Shown: positions 42,206 through 51,772 of the stretch, piece after piece
Position numbering within the stretch: position 1 is the first letter of the stretch
Layout of the letters: each line of letters begins with the position of its first letter
Assembly: GCA_946479035.1 (NCBI GenBank)
Contig: CAMLDW010000006.1
Coordinates: 26,736-90,735 of the forward strand
From: an uncultured Chthonomonadaceae bacterium
GTDB taxonomy: Bacteria; Armatimonadota; Fimbriimonadia; Fimbriimonadales; Fimbriimonadaceae
DNA: 64,000 nucleotides
Direction: 5' to 3'
Position numbers and translations under genes: made by a program
The notes under the pieces: model-generated
What the model saw: the letters and a program-made list of their open reading frames with translations, nothing else
The model's database searches: none
What the model was told of the DNA's origin: nothing

Positions 42206-43884
42206 CGGTCCGAGTGCCCTGCGTCCTCTACAGGGACCTCGCTGTTGAGCGACAAGAACTTGGCGACGTGCCTTCCAAGAAGCTCGCCGACGCTCTGCTC
42301 CTCGTCCACGACAACGTCCGCTCCCACGACCTGGAGCTCTTCTGCGAAGACGTGGTAGCGCGATCGGGCAAAGACGCGAACGCCCGGCTCCAGGTGCTTG
42401 CACTGGCTGACCACCGCTCGCGCGACTTGCGTGTCGGGTACTGCGACGACGACGGCCCTGGCCGTATCGAGGCCCGCGCGCTCAAGGATCGTGGTCTGCG
42501 TCGCGTCGCCCACGAGCGCATCCATCCCGAACAGCTCCGCCTCGCGGGCGAGCGCGGGGTTGATCTCTAGCACGGTAACCCTCGCCCCCTCGTCGTGCAG
42601 ATGAATGGCGGTCGCACTTCCGGCAGCTCCGTATCCGACAAGGATGACGTGGCCCTCGCGCTCGTGCCCGCGGTGCATCGTCCGCTCTGCCTGGGCGAGC
42701 TTGCGCCTGGGGACGAGCACTTTCGCGACTCGCAGCGCGATCGCACGGGAGTTGCCGGTTAGGAAGGGAGTTGCGAAGAGCGTGATGAGCGTGACAGAGG
42801 TTGCCAGACGGAACATGTCTTCGGAGACGATGGCACCGTCTCGCGCCGTGGCAAGGATGACGAAGGAGAACTCACCGACCTGCGCGATCGCGACCGCCGT
42901 CGCAAGGCACTCGACGATGCTGGCCTGGAACGGCCTGATCGAAAAGTAGGTGACCAACACCTTCGACAGGACGAGCCCCACGGTGACCCCGACGACCAAA
43001 AAGACGTGTCCGCCGATCCAGCCGACGTCTGTGAGCAGCCCGACGCTAACGAAGAACACAGTCAGGAACAAGGTGCGCAGAGGCAGGACGTCCGCACGCA
43101 TCTGGTCCGCGAATCGCCCTTCGGCCAGCAACAGCCCTGCGAAGAACGCCCCGAGCGCTGGCGAAAGCCCGAGCGCGTGCGCCGCCCACGACGAGCCCAC
43201 GGCGGTCGCGAACGCGATCAGAATAGGGATCTCGCGGTTGCGGGCAATGACCTTTTCATCGAGCAGGCGGGGAACGACGAGCGAAACGAAGAGCGTCATC
43301 CCGAGCACTAGCAAGGCCGTCTTGAGGATCGCAGACCCCAAGGAGGCCGCGAGGTTTCCGCTCCGCGTCGCAGCGAAGGAGACGACCAGCATCAGAGGCA
43401 CGATGGCGATGTCCTGGGTGAGGAGCACTGCGACTGCAAAGCGCCCATGCACGCTGTCAATGTCGTTTTTGTCTCGCAGCACCCGCATCGCGACCGCCGT
43501 CGAACCGAGCGAAGCGGCGGCGCCCAGGGCGAACGCCGTGCTCCAGTCGATCCCGAACGCAAGACCGACGAGGAGCGAAACGAGCACAATGGACCCGATC
43601 GCGATCGCCCCACCGATGAGTGCCCGGCCGCTAAAGCGCACGAGCTGGCGCCAGGAGAACTCGAGACCGATCGTGAACAGGAGCAACGAAACGCCGAATT
43701 CGGCGATTGCCTGGATCGCCTCACCTTGCTGGACGAGGTTTGTAACGCTGGGGCCGACGATCACTCCGGCGAGCAGGTAGCCGAGGATCGAGCCGAGCCT
43801 TAAGCGCTCGAAGACGATGCCCAGCACGACGGCTGCGCCGAGCAGGATGACGATATCGAGAACGAACAACCAGACTTCGCTCAA
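42202..43884 (-). CDS. Kef-type cation/proton antiporter with RCK domain
   Basis: 560 residues. The first about 385 residues are a CPA2 sodium/proton-exchanger fold with about 12 helices (GSILGYLLAGVIVGPS at 31-46; LGLSPALGAFFAGLLLAEG near 240). A basic linker (LVPRRKLAQAERTMHRGHEREG) leads to a TrkA-N Rossmann domain: HVILVGYGAAGSATAIHLHDEGARVTVLEIN (about 406-436), with GYGAAGS the dinucleotide loop, and a GDATQTTILERAGL motif. No TrkA-C domain follows. Potassium or sodium efflux regulated by nucleotide is likely; exact ion unknown. Confidence 0.9.
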   Translation of the reverse strand: MSEVWLFVLDIVILLGAAVVLGIVFERLRLGSILGYLLAGVIVGPSVTNLVQQGEAIQAIAEFGVSLLLFTIGLEFSWRQLVRFSGRALIGGAIAIGSIVLVSLLVGLAFGIDWSTAFALGAAASLGSTAVAMRVLRDKNDIDSVHGRFAVAVLLTQDIAIVPLMLVVSFAATRSGNLAASLGSAILKTALLVLGMTLFVSLVVPRLLDEKVIARNREIPILIAFATAVGSSWAAHALGLSPALGAFFAGLLLAEGRFADQMRADVLPLRTLFLTVFFVSVGLLTDVGWIGGHVFLVVGVTVGLVLSKVLVTYFSIRPFQASIVECLATAVAIAQVGEFSFVILATARDGAIVSEDMFRLATSVTLITLFATPFLTGNSRAIALRVAKVLVPRRKLAQAERTMHRGHEREGHVILVGYGAAGSATAIHLHDEGARVTVLEINPALAREAELFGMDALVGDATQTTILERAGLDTARAVVVAVPDTQVARAVVSQCKHLEPGVRVFARSRYHVFAEELQVVGADVVVDEEQSVGELLGRHVAKFLSLNSEVPVEDAGHSDR

Positions 43885-43915
43885 GGCCGGGGCCAGTATG
43901 CCACGCGCCGCAAAC

Positions 43916-44347
43916 TCAGTTTTCTGTACCTGTGCTTGCGCGGCCGGGCGGATTCGTGGCGTCGATCACGGGCAGACGCTCCTCTCCTACTTTCTGATCG
44001 TTGAACATCACGTCGAGCCGGTAGTCGCCGGGCTTGCCAAAGCGCATAGGCGGCATGAGGAACTGGATGAAAAGCCGCGTAACCCCGCCGTTCGGGTCCC
44101 GCGGCACTTTGCCGCTCGCCATCACGTCCATCATCTCCTTGCCGTCCTCGTCGATGAGCAGCGCCAGGACCTTCATCTCCTCGTCCGACTCGACCGGGTC
44201 GAACTCCATCTGGATGCACAGGAAGAACGGAGGGTGGTCGATGGGAAAGCTGGGGGAGACTATGTTGTCGAAGATCCCGACCATCGAGTGGCGGCCGTTG
44301 TGCTGCTGTGTGGCGTACTCGCAGAACTTGCTGAGGAGGAGTCGCAT
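43916..44347 (-). CDS. DUF6941-like protein of unknown function
   Basis: 143 residues from the ATG at 44347. The start MRLLLSKFCEYATQQHNGRHSMVGIFDNIVSPSFPIDHPPFFLCIQMEF has the pattern of a widespread small family: a first strand with a D/EYA-type sequence, a GIFD motif near residue 25, and FP-HP spacing near 35-40. The rest is predicted beta-sandwich with a basic loop. A TATAAT 18 nt upstream gives a good -10, and GGGG lies before the start. Family function unknown. Divergent from the MFS exporter. Confidence 0.75.
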   Translation of the reverse strand: MRLLLSKFCEYATQQHNGRHSMVGIFDNIVSPSFPIDHPPFFLCIQMEFDPVESDEEMKVLALLIDEDGKEMMDVMASGKVPRDPNGGVTRLFIQFLMPPMRFGKPGDYRLDVMFNDQKVGEERLPVIDATNPPGRASTGTEN

Positions 44348-44365
44348 CGGGCCCCGGATGCGGCG

Positions 44366-44371
44366 ATTATA
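44366..44371 (-). promoter_or_regulatory. -10 box TATAAT of the DUF6941 gene
   Basis: Perfect TATAAT read on the minus strand, 18 nt before the ATG at 44347. No matching -35 is obvious. Confidence 0.5.
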
Positions 44372-44405
44372 CCGACGCGTGCCTAAGCCCTCGGGCGGGC
44401 TGGCA

Positions 44406-44411
44406 CATACT
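44406..44411 (+). promoter_or_regulatory. -10-like box CATACT of the MFS gene
   Basis: CATACT with a 6-nt gap to the ATG at 44418; same hexamer and spacing class as before the enoyl-CoA hydratase. No ribosome binding site. Confidence 0.35.
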
Positions 44412-44417
44412 CGTGGC

Positions 44418-45716
44418 ATGGCGCGCGAAGAAGGAAACGGCGCACGGTCCTTCTATGTGAGATGGCGCGACCGGCTCTTCGCCCTGCCTGCTTTCCGAGG
44501 CGCGCGCCACAGGGACTTCCGACTCCTCTGGGTCGGAGCGATGCTCTCCTTCACGGGGACGCGCATCCAGGGCGTCGCAGAGGGGTACCTCGTCTACAAC
44601 CTGACCGGCGACCCGGCGAAGCTCGCGATGGTGACCTTCGCGAACCTCGTCCCGATCTCCGTGCTCGGCCCGGTCCTCGGCGTCTTCGCCGACGTGCTCG
44701 ATCGGCGCAAAGTGCTCGTCGTGTCGATGGTCCTCATGGCGCTGGGTGCGGCGTTCCTCGGATTCGCCGCGCACGGCGGGTTCCTCGCGTACTGGCACAT
44801 CATTGTGATCGCACTCATGAACGGGCTCGTGTCGACGATTGAAACCCCTACGAGGCAGTCGATCGTCCGCGACGTGGTCCCTGCTGAGGACCTGCCTTCG
44901 GCAGTCCCCACTATGGCGATGACGTTCAACGTGGCGCGTGCTGCTGGGCCGGCGATCGGCGGACTGCTGGCGGGCTGGCTCGGGGCCGAGTTCTGCTTCT
45001 GGGTCAACGCCGTGAGCTTCTTGGCGCTCGTCTACTCCGCGCTCGCGATCAGAGCCGACCTGCGCGCAAAGGAGCGCGAGCCGCAGCCGATCCGCGACCT
45101 GATCACGGAAGGGATGCTCTATACCATGCGCGAGCGGTCGTTGCGGACGCTCTTTATCTTGGAGTGCACCACGTCTTTCTTCGGCATCTTCTATCTGGGT
45201 CTCATGCCTGCGATCGTCAAGGAATTGTTCCACACAGGGGAGCTTGGCCTTGGGCTTGCGCTGAGCAGCATCGGCATCGGTGCGCTCGTCGGGCTGGTCG
45301 CGCTCGCATTTATCTCGCACTTGCCATACAAACCGCTGATGGTGCGGCTCTCGATGACGGTCTTTGCACTGGCGATGCTCCCATTGGGGTTTGTGCACAA
45401 GCTGTGGATCGCCAACCTGCTCTTTGCGGTCCTTGGCGCAGCGACGATCGTGCAGTTCAACACGACGAACACGCTGTTCCAACTGATCGCGCCGGAGAGG
45501 CTGCGCGGGCGCGTCCTGTCGATGCACCTTTGGGCGATCGCTGGAGTGTCGCCGATCGGCACGCTGCTGCTTGGATGGGTCTCGCGCCAGGCGTCGCTCC
45601 AGGTCGCGTTCTGGGTCGGGGGTGGCGCCGTGGCGGTCGGCGCAGCAGCAGGATGGATCGCAAGCGGACAGATCACGGAGCCGGACCTTACTCTCGCCTC
45701 CCAACGTGTATTGTGA
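44418..45716 (+). CDS. MFS exporter (EntS/DHA3-like)
   Basis: 432 residues with about 12 membrane helices. The N-terminal block RDFRLLWVGAMLSFTGTRIQGVAEGYLVYNLTGDPAKLAMVTFANLVPISVLGPVLGVFADVLDRR is diagnostic of the MFS_3 group, ending in the cytoplasmic loop 2-3 motif GVFADVLDRRKVLV. TPTRQSIVRDVVPAEDLPSAV is the central conserved segment. Relatives export siderophores, macrolides or peptides; substrate unknown. The end overlaps the convergent methyltransferase gene by 29 nt. Confidence 0.88.
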   Translation: MAREEGNGARSFYVRWRDRLFALPAFRGARHRDFRLLWVGAMLSFTGTRIQGVAEGYLVYNLTGDPAKLAMVTFANLVPISVLGPVLGVFADVLDRRKVLVVSMVLMALGAAFLGFAAHGGFLAYWHIIVIALMNGLVSTIETPTRQSIVRDVVPAEDLPSAVPTMAMTFNVARAAGPAIGGLLAGWLGAEFCFWVNAVSFLALVYSALAIRADLRAKEREPQPIRDLITEGMLYTMRERSLRTLFILECTTSFFGIFYLGLMPAIVKELFHTGELGLGLALSSIGIGALVGLVALAFISHLPYKPLMVRLSMTVFALAMLPLGFVHKLWIANLLFAVLGAATIVQFNTTNTLFQLIAPERLRGRVLSMHLWAIAGVSPIGTLLLGWVSRQASLQVAFWVGGGAVAVGAAAGWIASGQITEPDLTLASQRVL

Positions 45717-46434
45717 GCGGCCACGACACCCTCCGCACCGTCGCTGCGTCGCCCCAAAGCGCTTTCAGTTCGCCCTCGACGAGTTCGCGCGGGTCGCTCC
45801 CCTGCGCCGCGCGGTACCTCTTCGTCGCAGACCAGGTCCACAGGTAGGACATGAGCTGGCCTAGGTTCCAGTCCAAAGACATGTCGAACCTGGGCGCAAC
45901 GATTCTCTCGAATGGGAACGGGATGTCCTTGTATCCGTTCTCGACGTGGACCCTCTCCGGCGGCCAGTACGGCCCGACGATCTCGCTGTAATAGCGGTGC
46001 ATGACCTCGTCGACCGCCGGCGAGACGGCGTGCTTGCCGTAGCTCCAAAACGCGACCACTCCGCCCGGCCGCAAGACCCGTCGCGCCTCCGCGTCAAATG
46101 CCCCGTGGTCCAGCCAGTGGGCGGCCTGCGCTACAGTCACGAGGTCGACAGAACCGCCAGGGATGCCGCTCTGCTCTGCGAGCGCGACCTTGTATCGTAC
46201 GCGCGGGTGTGCGACCGCGTTCGCGATCTGCCCCTCGCTCGCGTCGGTCGCGACCACCTCGTCGAAGAACTCCGCCAGCGGCACAGAGGCCTGACCGTTG
46301 CCGCACGCGCAGTCCCATGCGCGCAACCGGGCCGGGGCGAGACCAGCCAGCCACTCGAAGAGCGCACGCGGGTACGTCGGCCTCCCATCGCGGTACGCGG
46401 CCGATTCGGTCGAAAAGTAGTCCTGGAACGTCAC
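45688..46434 (-). CDS. class I SAM-dependent methyltransferase
   Basis: 248 residues. N-terminal [23 protein letters not shown] is typical of Methyltransf_11 proteins related to trans-aconitate and biotin-synthesis (BioC-like) methyltransferases. SAM site [27 protein letters not shown] (about 37-63), then [38 protein letters not shown] (about 100-137). The GTG start overlaps the DUF1501 stop (GTGA), so it is the last gene of the PSD1-DUF1501 operon. A link to that pathway is unknown; substrate cannot be inferred. Confidence 0.88.
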   Translation of the reverse strand: MTFQDYFSTESAAYRDGRPTYPRALFEWLAGLAPARLRAWDCACGNGQASVPLAEFFDEVVATDASEGQIANAVAHPRVRYKVALAEQSGIPGGSVDLVTVAQAAHWLDHGAFDAEARRVLRPGGVVAFWSYGKHAVSPAVDEVMHRYYSEIVGPYWPPERVHVENGYKDIPFPFERIVAPRFDMSLDWNLGQLMSYLWTWSATKRYRAAQGSDPRELVEGELKALWGDAATVRRVSWPLTIHVGRRE

Positions 46435-47960
46435 TTCGTGATGTCGCGCACGACGTGTCCGTGGACGTCCGTAAGGTGGAAGTCGCGCCCCTGGTAGCGG
46501 TATCCGAGCTTCTGGTGATCGATCCCCATCAGGTACATGATCGTCGCGTTCAGGTCGTGGACGTGCACGGCGCCCGGCGTGAACTCGTCCATCGTCGGGT
46601 TGATCGGGTTCCCGTCCTTGTCCGCGATGTTGTAACAGAAGTCGTCGGTCTGGCCGTACACGGTGCCGGGCTTGACTCCGCCGCCCGCCATCCACATCGT
46701 AAAGCAGCGCGGATGGTGGTCTCGCCCATAGTCGTCGTGCGAAAGCGGGCCCTGGCAGTACACCGTGCGCCCGAACTCGCCGCCCCACACGACGAGCGTC
46801 TCATCGAGCAGCCCGCGCTGCTTCAGGTCCGTGATAAGCCCGTAGCAAGCCTGATCGATGTCCTTGCACTGCAGGGGAAGGTCTCGCGCCGTGCTGTCGT
46901 GCGTGTCCCAGCCGCGATGGAAGATCTGCACGAACATCACGTCGCGCTCGACCAAACGCCTTGCGAGCAGGCAGTTCGCCGCGAACGTGCCCGCAGTGTG
47001 CGCGTCTTCGCCATAGAGCTCGTACGTCGAGTCCGGCTCCTTCGAAAAGTCTGTCAGCTCAGGCACGCTCGTCTGCAGCCGATACGCCATCTCGTACTGC
47101 TTGATGCGCGTCGCGATCTCCGGGTCGCCGAACTGTTCGAGCTGCACCTCGTTGAGCTTAGAGAGCCCATCGAGCATCTCGCGCCTCATGCCGCTGTTCA
47201 CGCCGTCCGGGTTCGTCAGATAGAGCACCGGGTCGCCCTTCGACCGAAGCTCGACGCCCTGGTTCTCGCTGGGCAGGAAGCCCGCGCCCCAAAGGCGCGA
47301 ATAGAGCGCCTGCGCGTCCCTCTTCGCGCTCCAGCTCGAGTGCAGCACGACATAGGCCGGCAGATCCTGGTTCATCGAACCGAGGCCGTAGCTGAACCAC
47401 GCGCCGACGCTCGGGCGTCCCGGGAGCTGGCTGCCCGTCTGGATGAAAGTCACCGCCGGGTCGTGGTTGATCGCCTCAGTAAACATCGAGCGGATTACGC
47501 AAAGCTCTTTGACTACCTGCGCGGTCTTTGGCAGAAGCTCGCTGACCCAGATGCCGTCCTGGTTGTTCTCGTACTTTTCAAACTTGAACTTGGACGGCGC
47601 GACGGGGAAGCGCGCCTGACCGCTCGTCATGGTCGTGATTCTCTGTCCGTTGCGGATGGACTCCGGCAGGTCCGCGTCGTACTTCTCGTTCAGGTTCGGC
47701 TTATAGTCCCAGAGGTCCATCTGGCTCGGGCCGCCGTTCATGGAGAGGTAAATGACCCGCTTCGCCTTGGGAGGGAAGTGCGGCAGGCCCGGCAGCGCGC
47801 CGCTGCGCTCTTGCTGCTGCTCGAGGCTGTCCAAGAAACCGGCCGAAGGCAACTGGGCGCGCAGGAGCGACGACAGCGCAAGCGTGCCGACGCTGTAGGC
47901 CGTGCGCCCGAACAGCTGGCGGCGCGTCATCAGGAGCTCTGCTTCTCGGATCGGGTTCAT
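46431..47960 (-). CDS. DUF1501 protein, Tat-exported (copy 1)
   Basis: 509 residues. [22 protein letters not shown] near residues 12-33 is a twin-arginine-like signal. The body has an alkaline-phosphatase/sulfatase-like fold with [15 protein letters not shown] (about 74-88), [78 protein letters not shown] (about 418-447) and [20 protein letters not shown]1501 proteins always accompany PSD1 proteins in Planctomycetes and relatives; no activity is proven. It starts 1 nt into the stop of the PSD1 gene. It is a close paralogue of the copy at 58220. Confidence 0.92.
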   Translation of the reverse strand: MNPIREAELLMTRRQLFGRTAYSVGTLALSSLLRAQLPSAGFLDSLEQQQERSGALPGLPHFPPKAKRVIYLSMNGGPSQMDLWDYKPNLNEKYDADLPESIRNGQRITTMTSGQARFPVAPSKFKFEKYENNQDGIWVSELLPKTAQVVKELCVIRSMFTEAINHDPAVTFIQTGSQLPGRPSVGAWFSYGLGSMNQDLPAYVVLHSSWSAKRDAQALYSRLWGAGFLPSENQGVELRSKGDPVLYLTNPDGVNSGMRREMLDGLSKLNEVQLEQFGDPEIATRIKQYEMAYRLQTSVPELTDFSKEPDSTYELYGEDAHTAGTFAANCLLARRLVERDVMFVQIFHRGWDTHDSTARDLPLQCKDIDQACYGLITDLKQRGLLDETLVVWGGEFGRTVYCQGPLSHDDYGRDHHPRCFTMWMAGGGVKPGTVYGQTDDFCYNIADKDGNPINPTMDEFTPGAVHVHDLNATIMYLMGIDHQKLGYRYQGRDFHLTDVHGHVVRDITK

Positions 47961-50926
47961 CAGTGTTGTGTCACCACCTCGTCAAGGTTTAGCAGCATGT
48001 TGCAGACCATCGTCCATGCCGCGTGCTCGACCGGATCCAGCGACTCGTTTCGCGGCGCCTCACCGACTGCGAGCAGCTTTGCGGCCGAACCTGCGTCCGC
48101 CGCAAACGCCAGCTTCTGCTTTCCAAGCGTCTCCAGCACGATGGCTGCCTCTTTGGGCGTCGCATCGCGGCAGGTCGCGAGGCGGAAGGCCAAAGCGACG
48201 CGCGACCTGTCGTCCCTTGTTGCCAGCAGGACCTGCTCGGCCATCGTGCGCGCAGCCTCCATGAACTGCGGGCTGTTCATCCCTACTAGAGCCTGCAGAG
48301 GCGTGTTGGTGCGCGAGCGGTTGACGACGCACTGCTCGCGCGAGGGCGCGTCGAACACCGCCATCGACGGCGGCGGGCTCGTGCGCTTCCAAAAAAGATA
48401 AAGGCTGCGGCGGTACAGAGCCTCGCCGTGGTCTTGCACGTACTTGGCGGTGTCACTGATCGGGTACGCGACCGCCTCCCAGAGTCCTGGCGGCTGGTAA
48501 GGGTGGACGCCGCGCCCGCCAAGCTTGTTGACAAGCAGCCCCGATACGTCGAGCGCCAGATCGCGCAGGACCTCCGCGTCCAGCCGGAAGCGCGGGCCCC
48601 GCGAGTTCAGCACGTTCTCGGGGTCTTTGGCGAGATTTTCGGCGGTCACCGCAGAGCTTTGGCGGAACGTGGCGCTCGTCACGATCATCCTGTCCAGCTT
48701 CTTGACGCTGTAACCGCGCTTTTTGAACTCGGCCGCCAGGCAGTCGAGCAGGTCCGGGTCGGTCGGGTAGTCGCCCTGCTTGCCGAAGTTCTCGGCCGTC
48801 TTGACGATCGCCCTGCCGAAGTGCTGCTGCCACACGCGGTTGACGTAAACACGGGCGAACAACGGATCGCCGTCGGAGACGAGCCACTGGGCGAGTCCAA
48901 GCCGGTTGTTCGGCGCTCCTGGCGGCAGGGAACCCAGCGCTTTCGGTATCCCACGCTGCACGACCTCCTTCGGCTGGTCGTACTGTCCGCGGTTGAGCCG
49001 GTGCGTCTCGCGAGGAGTCGGCATCTCTTGCGCGACGATCGTTAGCGGCAGCGAGTCTTCGAGCGACTTGATCTGTGTGGCTAGCGCGAGGAACTTCGTC
49101 TTGTCCGCCGTGTCCGGGCCAAACGTCAGGTAGGTCGATCGGAATAGCTCTTCCTCCTCTGGCGTCCGGCTGCCTTTCTTGCCAAGCGCGGCCGCCTTGC
49201 CGATCCGGTCCGACCTGGCGTCGCCGAACGCGAAGTAAATGCCGTCCCCTCCCCCGGCATTGACGATCTTGACCAGGATGCTGTTGTCGCCCTTCTTCAG
49301 TGCGATCTTGACCGTGTCGGCGGCAGCGGTGATCGCCCGAAGCACCTTGTTGCTGTGGGCGCTCTTCCCGTTGACCCATAGGGCAACGCCGTCGTCGCTC
49401 CCCAGGCGCAGCGTCACTTCGCGGTCAGCGTCGGAGGTCAGAACGGTGCGTAGGTACACCGCGGCGTTGTCCTTGCCGATGAAGCCGGTCTGCTGCACGC
49501 CGAGCTTGACGTCTACGTCCTTCCACACCACCGCGCCGGCCCTTTCAGGGACCTCGGGGTCGAACGCAGTCGCAAACGCTGCGTCAAAGTCGCTGGCCTG
49601 GTACACGCCCGAGACCTGCCAGGCGCCCGCCTTAGGATCGGGAACCCACGCCTCCTCCAACCACGCAAGAGCTCGCGCCCTGTTGACCCGCTTCTCGATC
49701 GCACCCCTCTCGGTCCTCAATCCAGCGAGCGCGCTCGCCTGCTCCGGAGTCGGCGCCTTGATCGCTGGCGGTGGCGCGTTGAGGTTCCCGTCGAGCGGCG
49801 AATCGGCGGTGCTGTTGAAGTACGCGTAAAGGCTGTAGTACTCGCTCTGCTTGATCGGGTCGTACTTGTGGTCGTGGCACTTCGCACAGCCGACGGTGAA
49901 CCCAAGGAACACCGTGCCGAACGTGTCCGTGCGGTCCATCGTGTTCTTGACGAGGAACTCCTCTTCGATCGCCCCGCCCTCGTTCGTCGTCGGGTTCAGC
50001 CGCACGAACCCGGTGGCGATCAGCTGGTCGGGCGTCGGGTTGGGGAGCAGGTCGCCCGCCACTTGCCACAAGGCGAACTTGTCGTAGGGAAGGTCGGCGT
50101 TGAACGCGCGCACGACCCAGTCGCGATACGGGTAGATCGCGCGCTCGTTGTCGATGTGCAGGCCGTGCGTGTCGGCGTACCGCACGGCGTCCAGCCAGAA
50201 CCGCGCCTGGTTCTCGCCATAGCGCGGGCTCGCGAGCAGCCTGTCGACGTACCGCTCGTAAGCGCCCTTCTTCGTGTCCTTCAAGTACGCCTCGAGCTCC
50301 CCAGGCGCGGGAGGCAGACCGGTCAACGTGAGCGATGCGCGCCGTGCCAGAGTCGTCCTGTCCGCTTCGGGTGCTGGCTTGAGGCCGGCCTCGTCGAGCT
50401 TGGCCATCACGTAATAGTCGATCGGCTCTCTCGGCCAAGCCAGGTCGCTGACCTTGGGAAGACGCGCCTCTTTGGGCGGCACGAACGCCCAGTAAGCCTT
50501 GTATTCTGCGCCGCTCGCTATCCAAAGGCGGACCGTCTCTTGCTGCTCAGGCGTCAGCGCCGCGACTGGCGAGCCGACCGGGGGCATCCGCATCGAGTCC
50601 TCCTTCGCGCTGACCCGCTTGTACATGAGCGATTTGGCCGGGTCGCCTGGCGTAATGGCCCGATACCCTCCTCGGTCGGCGGTGGCCGTCGCAAAGGAGT
50701 CGAGCCGCAGGCCCGCGGCGACCGTCGCCGCGTCAGGGCCGTGGCAGCGGAAGCAGTGCTCCGACAGGATCGGCAGCACGTCGCGGTTGAAGTCCACCTT
50801 TCGCACCGCGACCGGCTTTGCGCCTGGGGCCGCCCCTTGCTGGGCCTTGGCGGCGACGCCGGCCAGGAGCGCGCCCACACCGAGCGTGCCCAACACACAG
50901 GCAGGAAGCTGGCCCCATCTAGACAT
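47960..50926 (-). CDS. PSD1-type secreted protein (cytochrome domain, DUF1549, DUF1553), copy 1
   Basis: 988 residues. Signal peptide, then the planctomycete cytochrome C domain with the heme motif CFRCH at 58-62. DUF1549 (about 150-360, ending in the second motif [26 protein letters not shown]) follows. A middle beta-sandwich (about 440-560: [32 protein letters not shown]) resembles a PA14- or GH2-type sugar-binding module. DUF1553 occupies about 640-980 with [35 protein letters not shown]. Such proteins are tied to sulfated polysaccharide degradation loci in Planctomycetes; mechanism unproven. TATAAG at 50958-50963 is a possible -10. Confidence 0.9.
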   Translation of the reverse strand: MSRWGQLPACVLGTLGVGALLAGVAAKAQQGAAPGAKPVAVRKVDFNRDVLPILSEHCFRCHGPDAATVAAGLRLDSFATATADRGGYRAITPGDPAKSLMYKRVSAKEDSMRMPPVGSPVAALTPEQQETVRLWIASGAEYKAYWAFVPPKEARLPKVSDLAWPREPIDYYVMAKLDEAGLKPAPEADRTTLARRASLTLTGLPPAPGELEAYLKDTKKGAYERYVDRLLASPRYGENQARFWLDAVRYADTHGLHIDNERAIYPYRDWVVRAFNADLPYDKFALWQVAGDLLPNPTPDQLIATGFVRLNPTTNEGGAIEEEFLVKNTMDRTDTFGTVFLGFTVGCAKCHDHKYDPIKQSEYYSLYAYFNSTADSPLDGNLNAPPPAIKAPTPEQASALAGLRTERGAIEKRVNRARALAWLEEAWVPDPKAGAWQVSGVYQASDFDAAFATAFDPEVPERAGAVVWKDVDVKLGVQQTGFIGKDNAAVYLRTVLTSDADREVTLRLGSDDGVALWVNGKSAHSNKVLRAITAAADTVKIALKKGDNSILVKIVNAGGGDGIYFAFGDARSDRIGKAAALGKKGSRTPEEEELFRSTYLTFGPDTADKTKFLALATQIKSLEDSLPLTIVAQEMPTPRETHRLNRGQYDQPKEVVQRGIPKALGSLPPGAPNNRLGLAQWLVSDGDPLFARVYVNRVWQQHFGRAIVKTAENFGKQGDYPTDPDLLDCLAAEFKKRGYSVKKLDRMIVTSATFRQSSAVTAENLAKDPENVLNSRGPRFRLDAEVLRDLALDVSGLLVNKLGGRGVHPYQPPGLWEAVAYPISDTAKYVQDHGEALYRRSLYLFWKRTSPPPSMAVFDAPSREQCVVNRSRTNTPLQALVGMNSPQFMEAARTMAEQVLLATRDDRSRVALAFRLATCRDATPKEAAIVLETLGKQKLAFAADAGSAAKLLAVGEAPRNESLDPVEHAAWTMVCNMLLNLDEVVTQH

Positions 50927-50993
50927 GGTTCCGGTAGAAAGGACGCCGCGCCGCGCCCTTATATTGCAGGATACACGAAGCAGGGCCCCAGGT

Positions 50994-51332
50994 TCAGCGT
51001 TTGCCGTGGACGTAGCGCTCGATCGTGACGTCCCAGGTCATCACGGTCCCGCCCTCGATCATCTCGTCGAGCTTGGGGAGGAACGCGTCGATCCGCTCCG
51101 CCACGTCCACGATGTGGATCGTCAGCGGCAGGTCCTCCGAAAGCCGCAAGATGCTGGCCGAGTGGATCCGGCTGTTGCCGCCAAAGCCCATGATCCCGCG
51201 CGTGACCGTCGCCCCGGCGAGCCCCTCCTTGCGCGCCAGCTCGACGATAGCCGAATAAGTCGGCTTGCCGTGGAAGTGGTCGGTCTCGCCGATGAGCACC
51301 ACAAGCGCCTTTCCCGGGCCCTCGATCTTCAT
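50994..51332 (-). CDS. DUF190 (PII-like) protein
   Basis: 112 residues, ferredoxin-like PII fold. Conserved family sequence: ALVVLIGETDHFHGKPTYSAIVELARKEGLAGATVTRGIMGFGG (about 9-52), with the SRIHSASILRLSEDLPLTIHIVDVAERIDAFLP segment after it. DUF190 genes are frequently coupled to crcB, as here by an ATGA overlap, and are thought to regulate or assist fluoride export. The extension VMTWDVTIERYVHGKR is normal for the family. Confidence 0.92.
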   Translation of the reverse strand: MKIEGPGKALVVLIGETDHFHGKPTYSAIVELARKEGLAGATVTRGIMGFGGNSRIHSASILRLSEDLPLTIHIVDVAERIDAFLPKLDEMIEGGTVMTWDVTIERYVHGKR

Positions 51333-51724
51333 GCCGCGCCTCTCGTCAGCAGTCTAGCCAATAGGACCCCGAGGAACGCAGCAGCCACAGAAAGGAACGC
51401 CGTGCCAAGGAAGTACCCGGCGGCAGGCAGATAGCTCCGCTCCTCGAGAAGGCGCACGGTCTCGTACGAGAACGTCGAGTACGTCGTGTACCCTCCCAGG
51501 ACCCCGATGCCTACGAAGAGCCGCCACCGCTCGTCCCAGTTCAACTGCAGAGCGAGCCCGTAAAGCAGCCCGATCGCCAGCGAGCCGGTGACGTTGATCA
51601 CCAGCGTCTGCCAAGGGAAGTGGGGCCCCAGACGGTCCTGGATCCACCCTCCGAGCGTGTACCTCAGTACCGAGCCGAGGAAGCCGCCCGCGCCGACCAA
51701 CAGCACCCGCCCGAGTCCTTCCAC
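51329..51724 (-). CDS. crcB: CrcB fluoride ion exporter
   Basis: 131 residues with four membrane helices; dual-topology dimer forming a fluoride channel. Motifs: LLVGAGGFLGSVLRYTLGG (about 8-26), TLVINVTGSLAIGLLYGL (about 39-56), GVLGGYTTYSTFSYETVRLLEE (about 73-94), with the phenylalanines and threonines that line the pore. GTG at 51724 starts the normal CrcB N-terminus; the longer open frame reaching 52087 runs into the divergent gene and is spurious. CATAAT lies 6 nt before the GTG. No fluoride riboswitch fits in the short upstream region. Confidence 0.94.
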   Translation of the reverse strand: MEGLGRVLLVGAGGFLGSVLRYTLGGWIQDRLGPHFPWQTLVINVTGSLAIGLLYGLALQLNWDERWRLFVGIGVLGGYTTYSTFSYETVRLLEERSYLPAAGYFLGTAFLSVAAAFLGVLLARLLTRGAA

Positions 51725-51730
51725 GCCGCG

Positions 51731-51754
51731 ATTATGCCCCGAGCGTGAGATAAT
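51731..51754. promoter_or_regulatory. divergent promoters of crcB and the GH106 gene
   Basis: On the minus strand CATAAT (51731-51736) precedes the crcB GTG by 6 nt. On the plus strand GATAAT (51749-51754) is followed by a short leader with AGGAG (51761-51765) and the ATG of the rhamnosidase. The two boxes are 12 bp apart. Confidence 0.5.
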
Positions 51755-51772
51755 CGGCTCAGGAGCCCCGAC

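Noticed and set aside
51725..51772. Fluoride riboswitch upstream of crcB
   Set aside because: Only about 48 bp separate crcB from the divergent gene and the crcB -10 sits 6 nt from its start; the conserved riboswitch pattern is not present.
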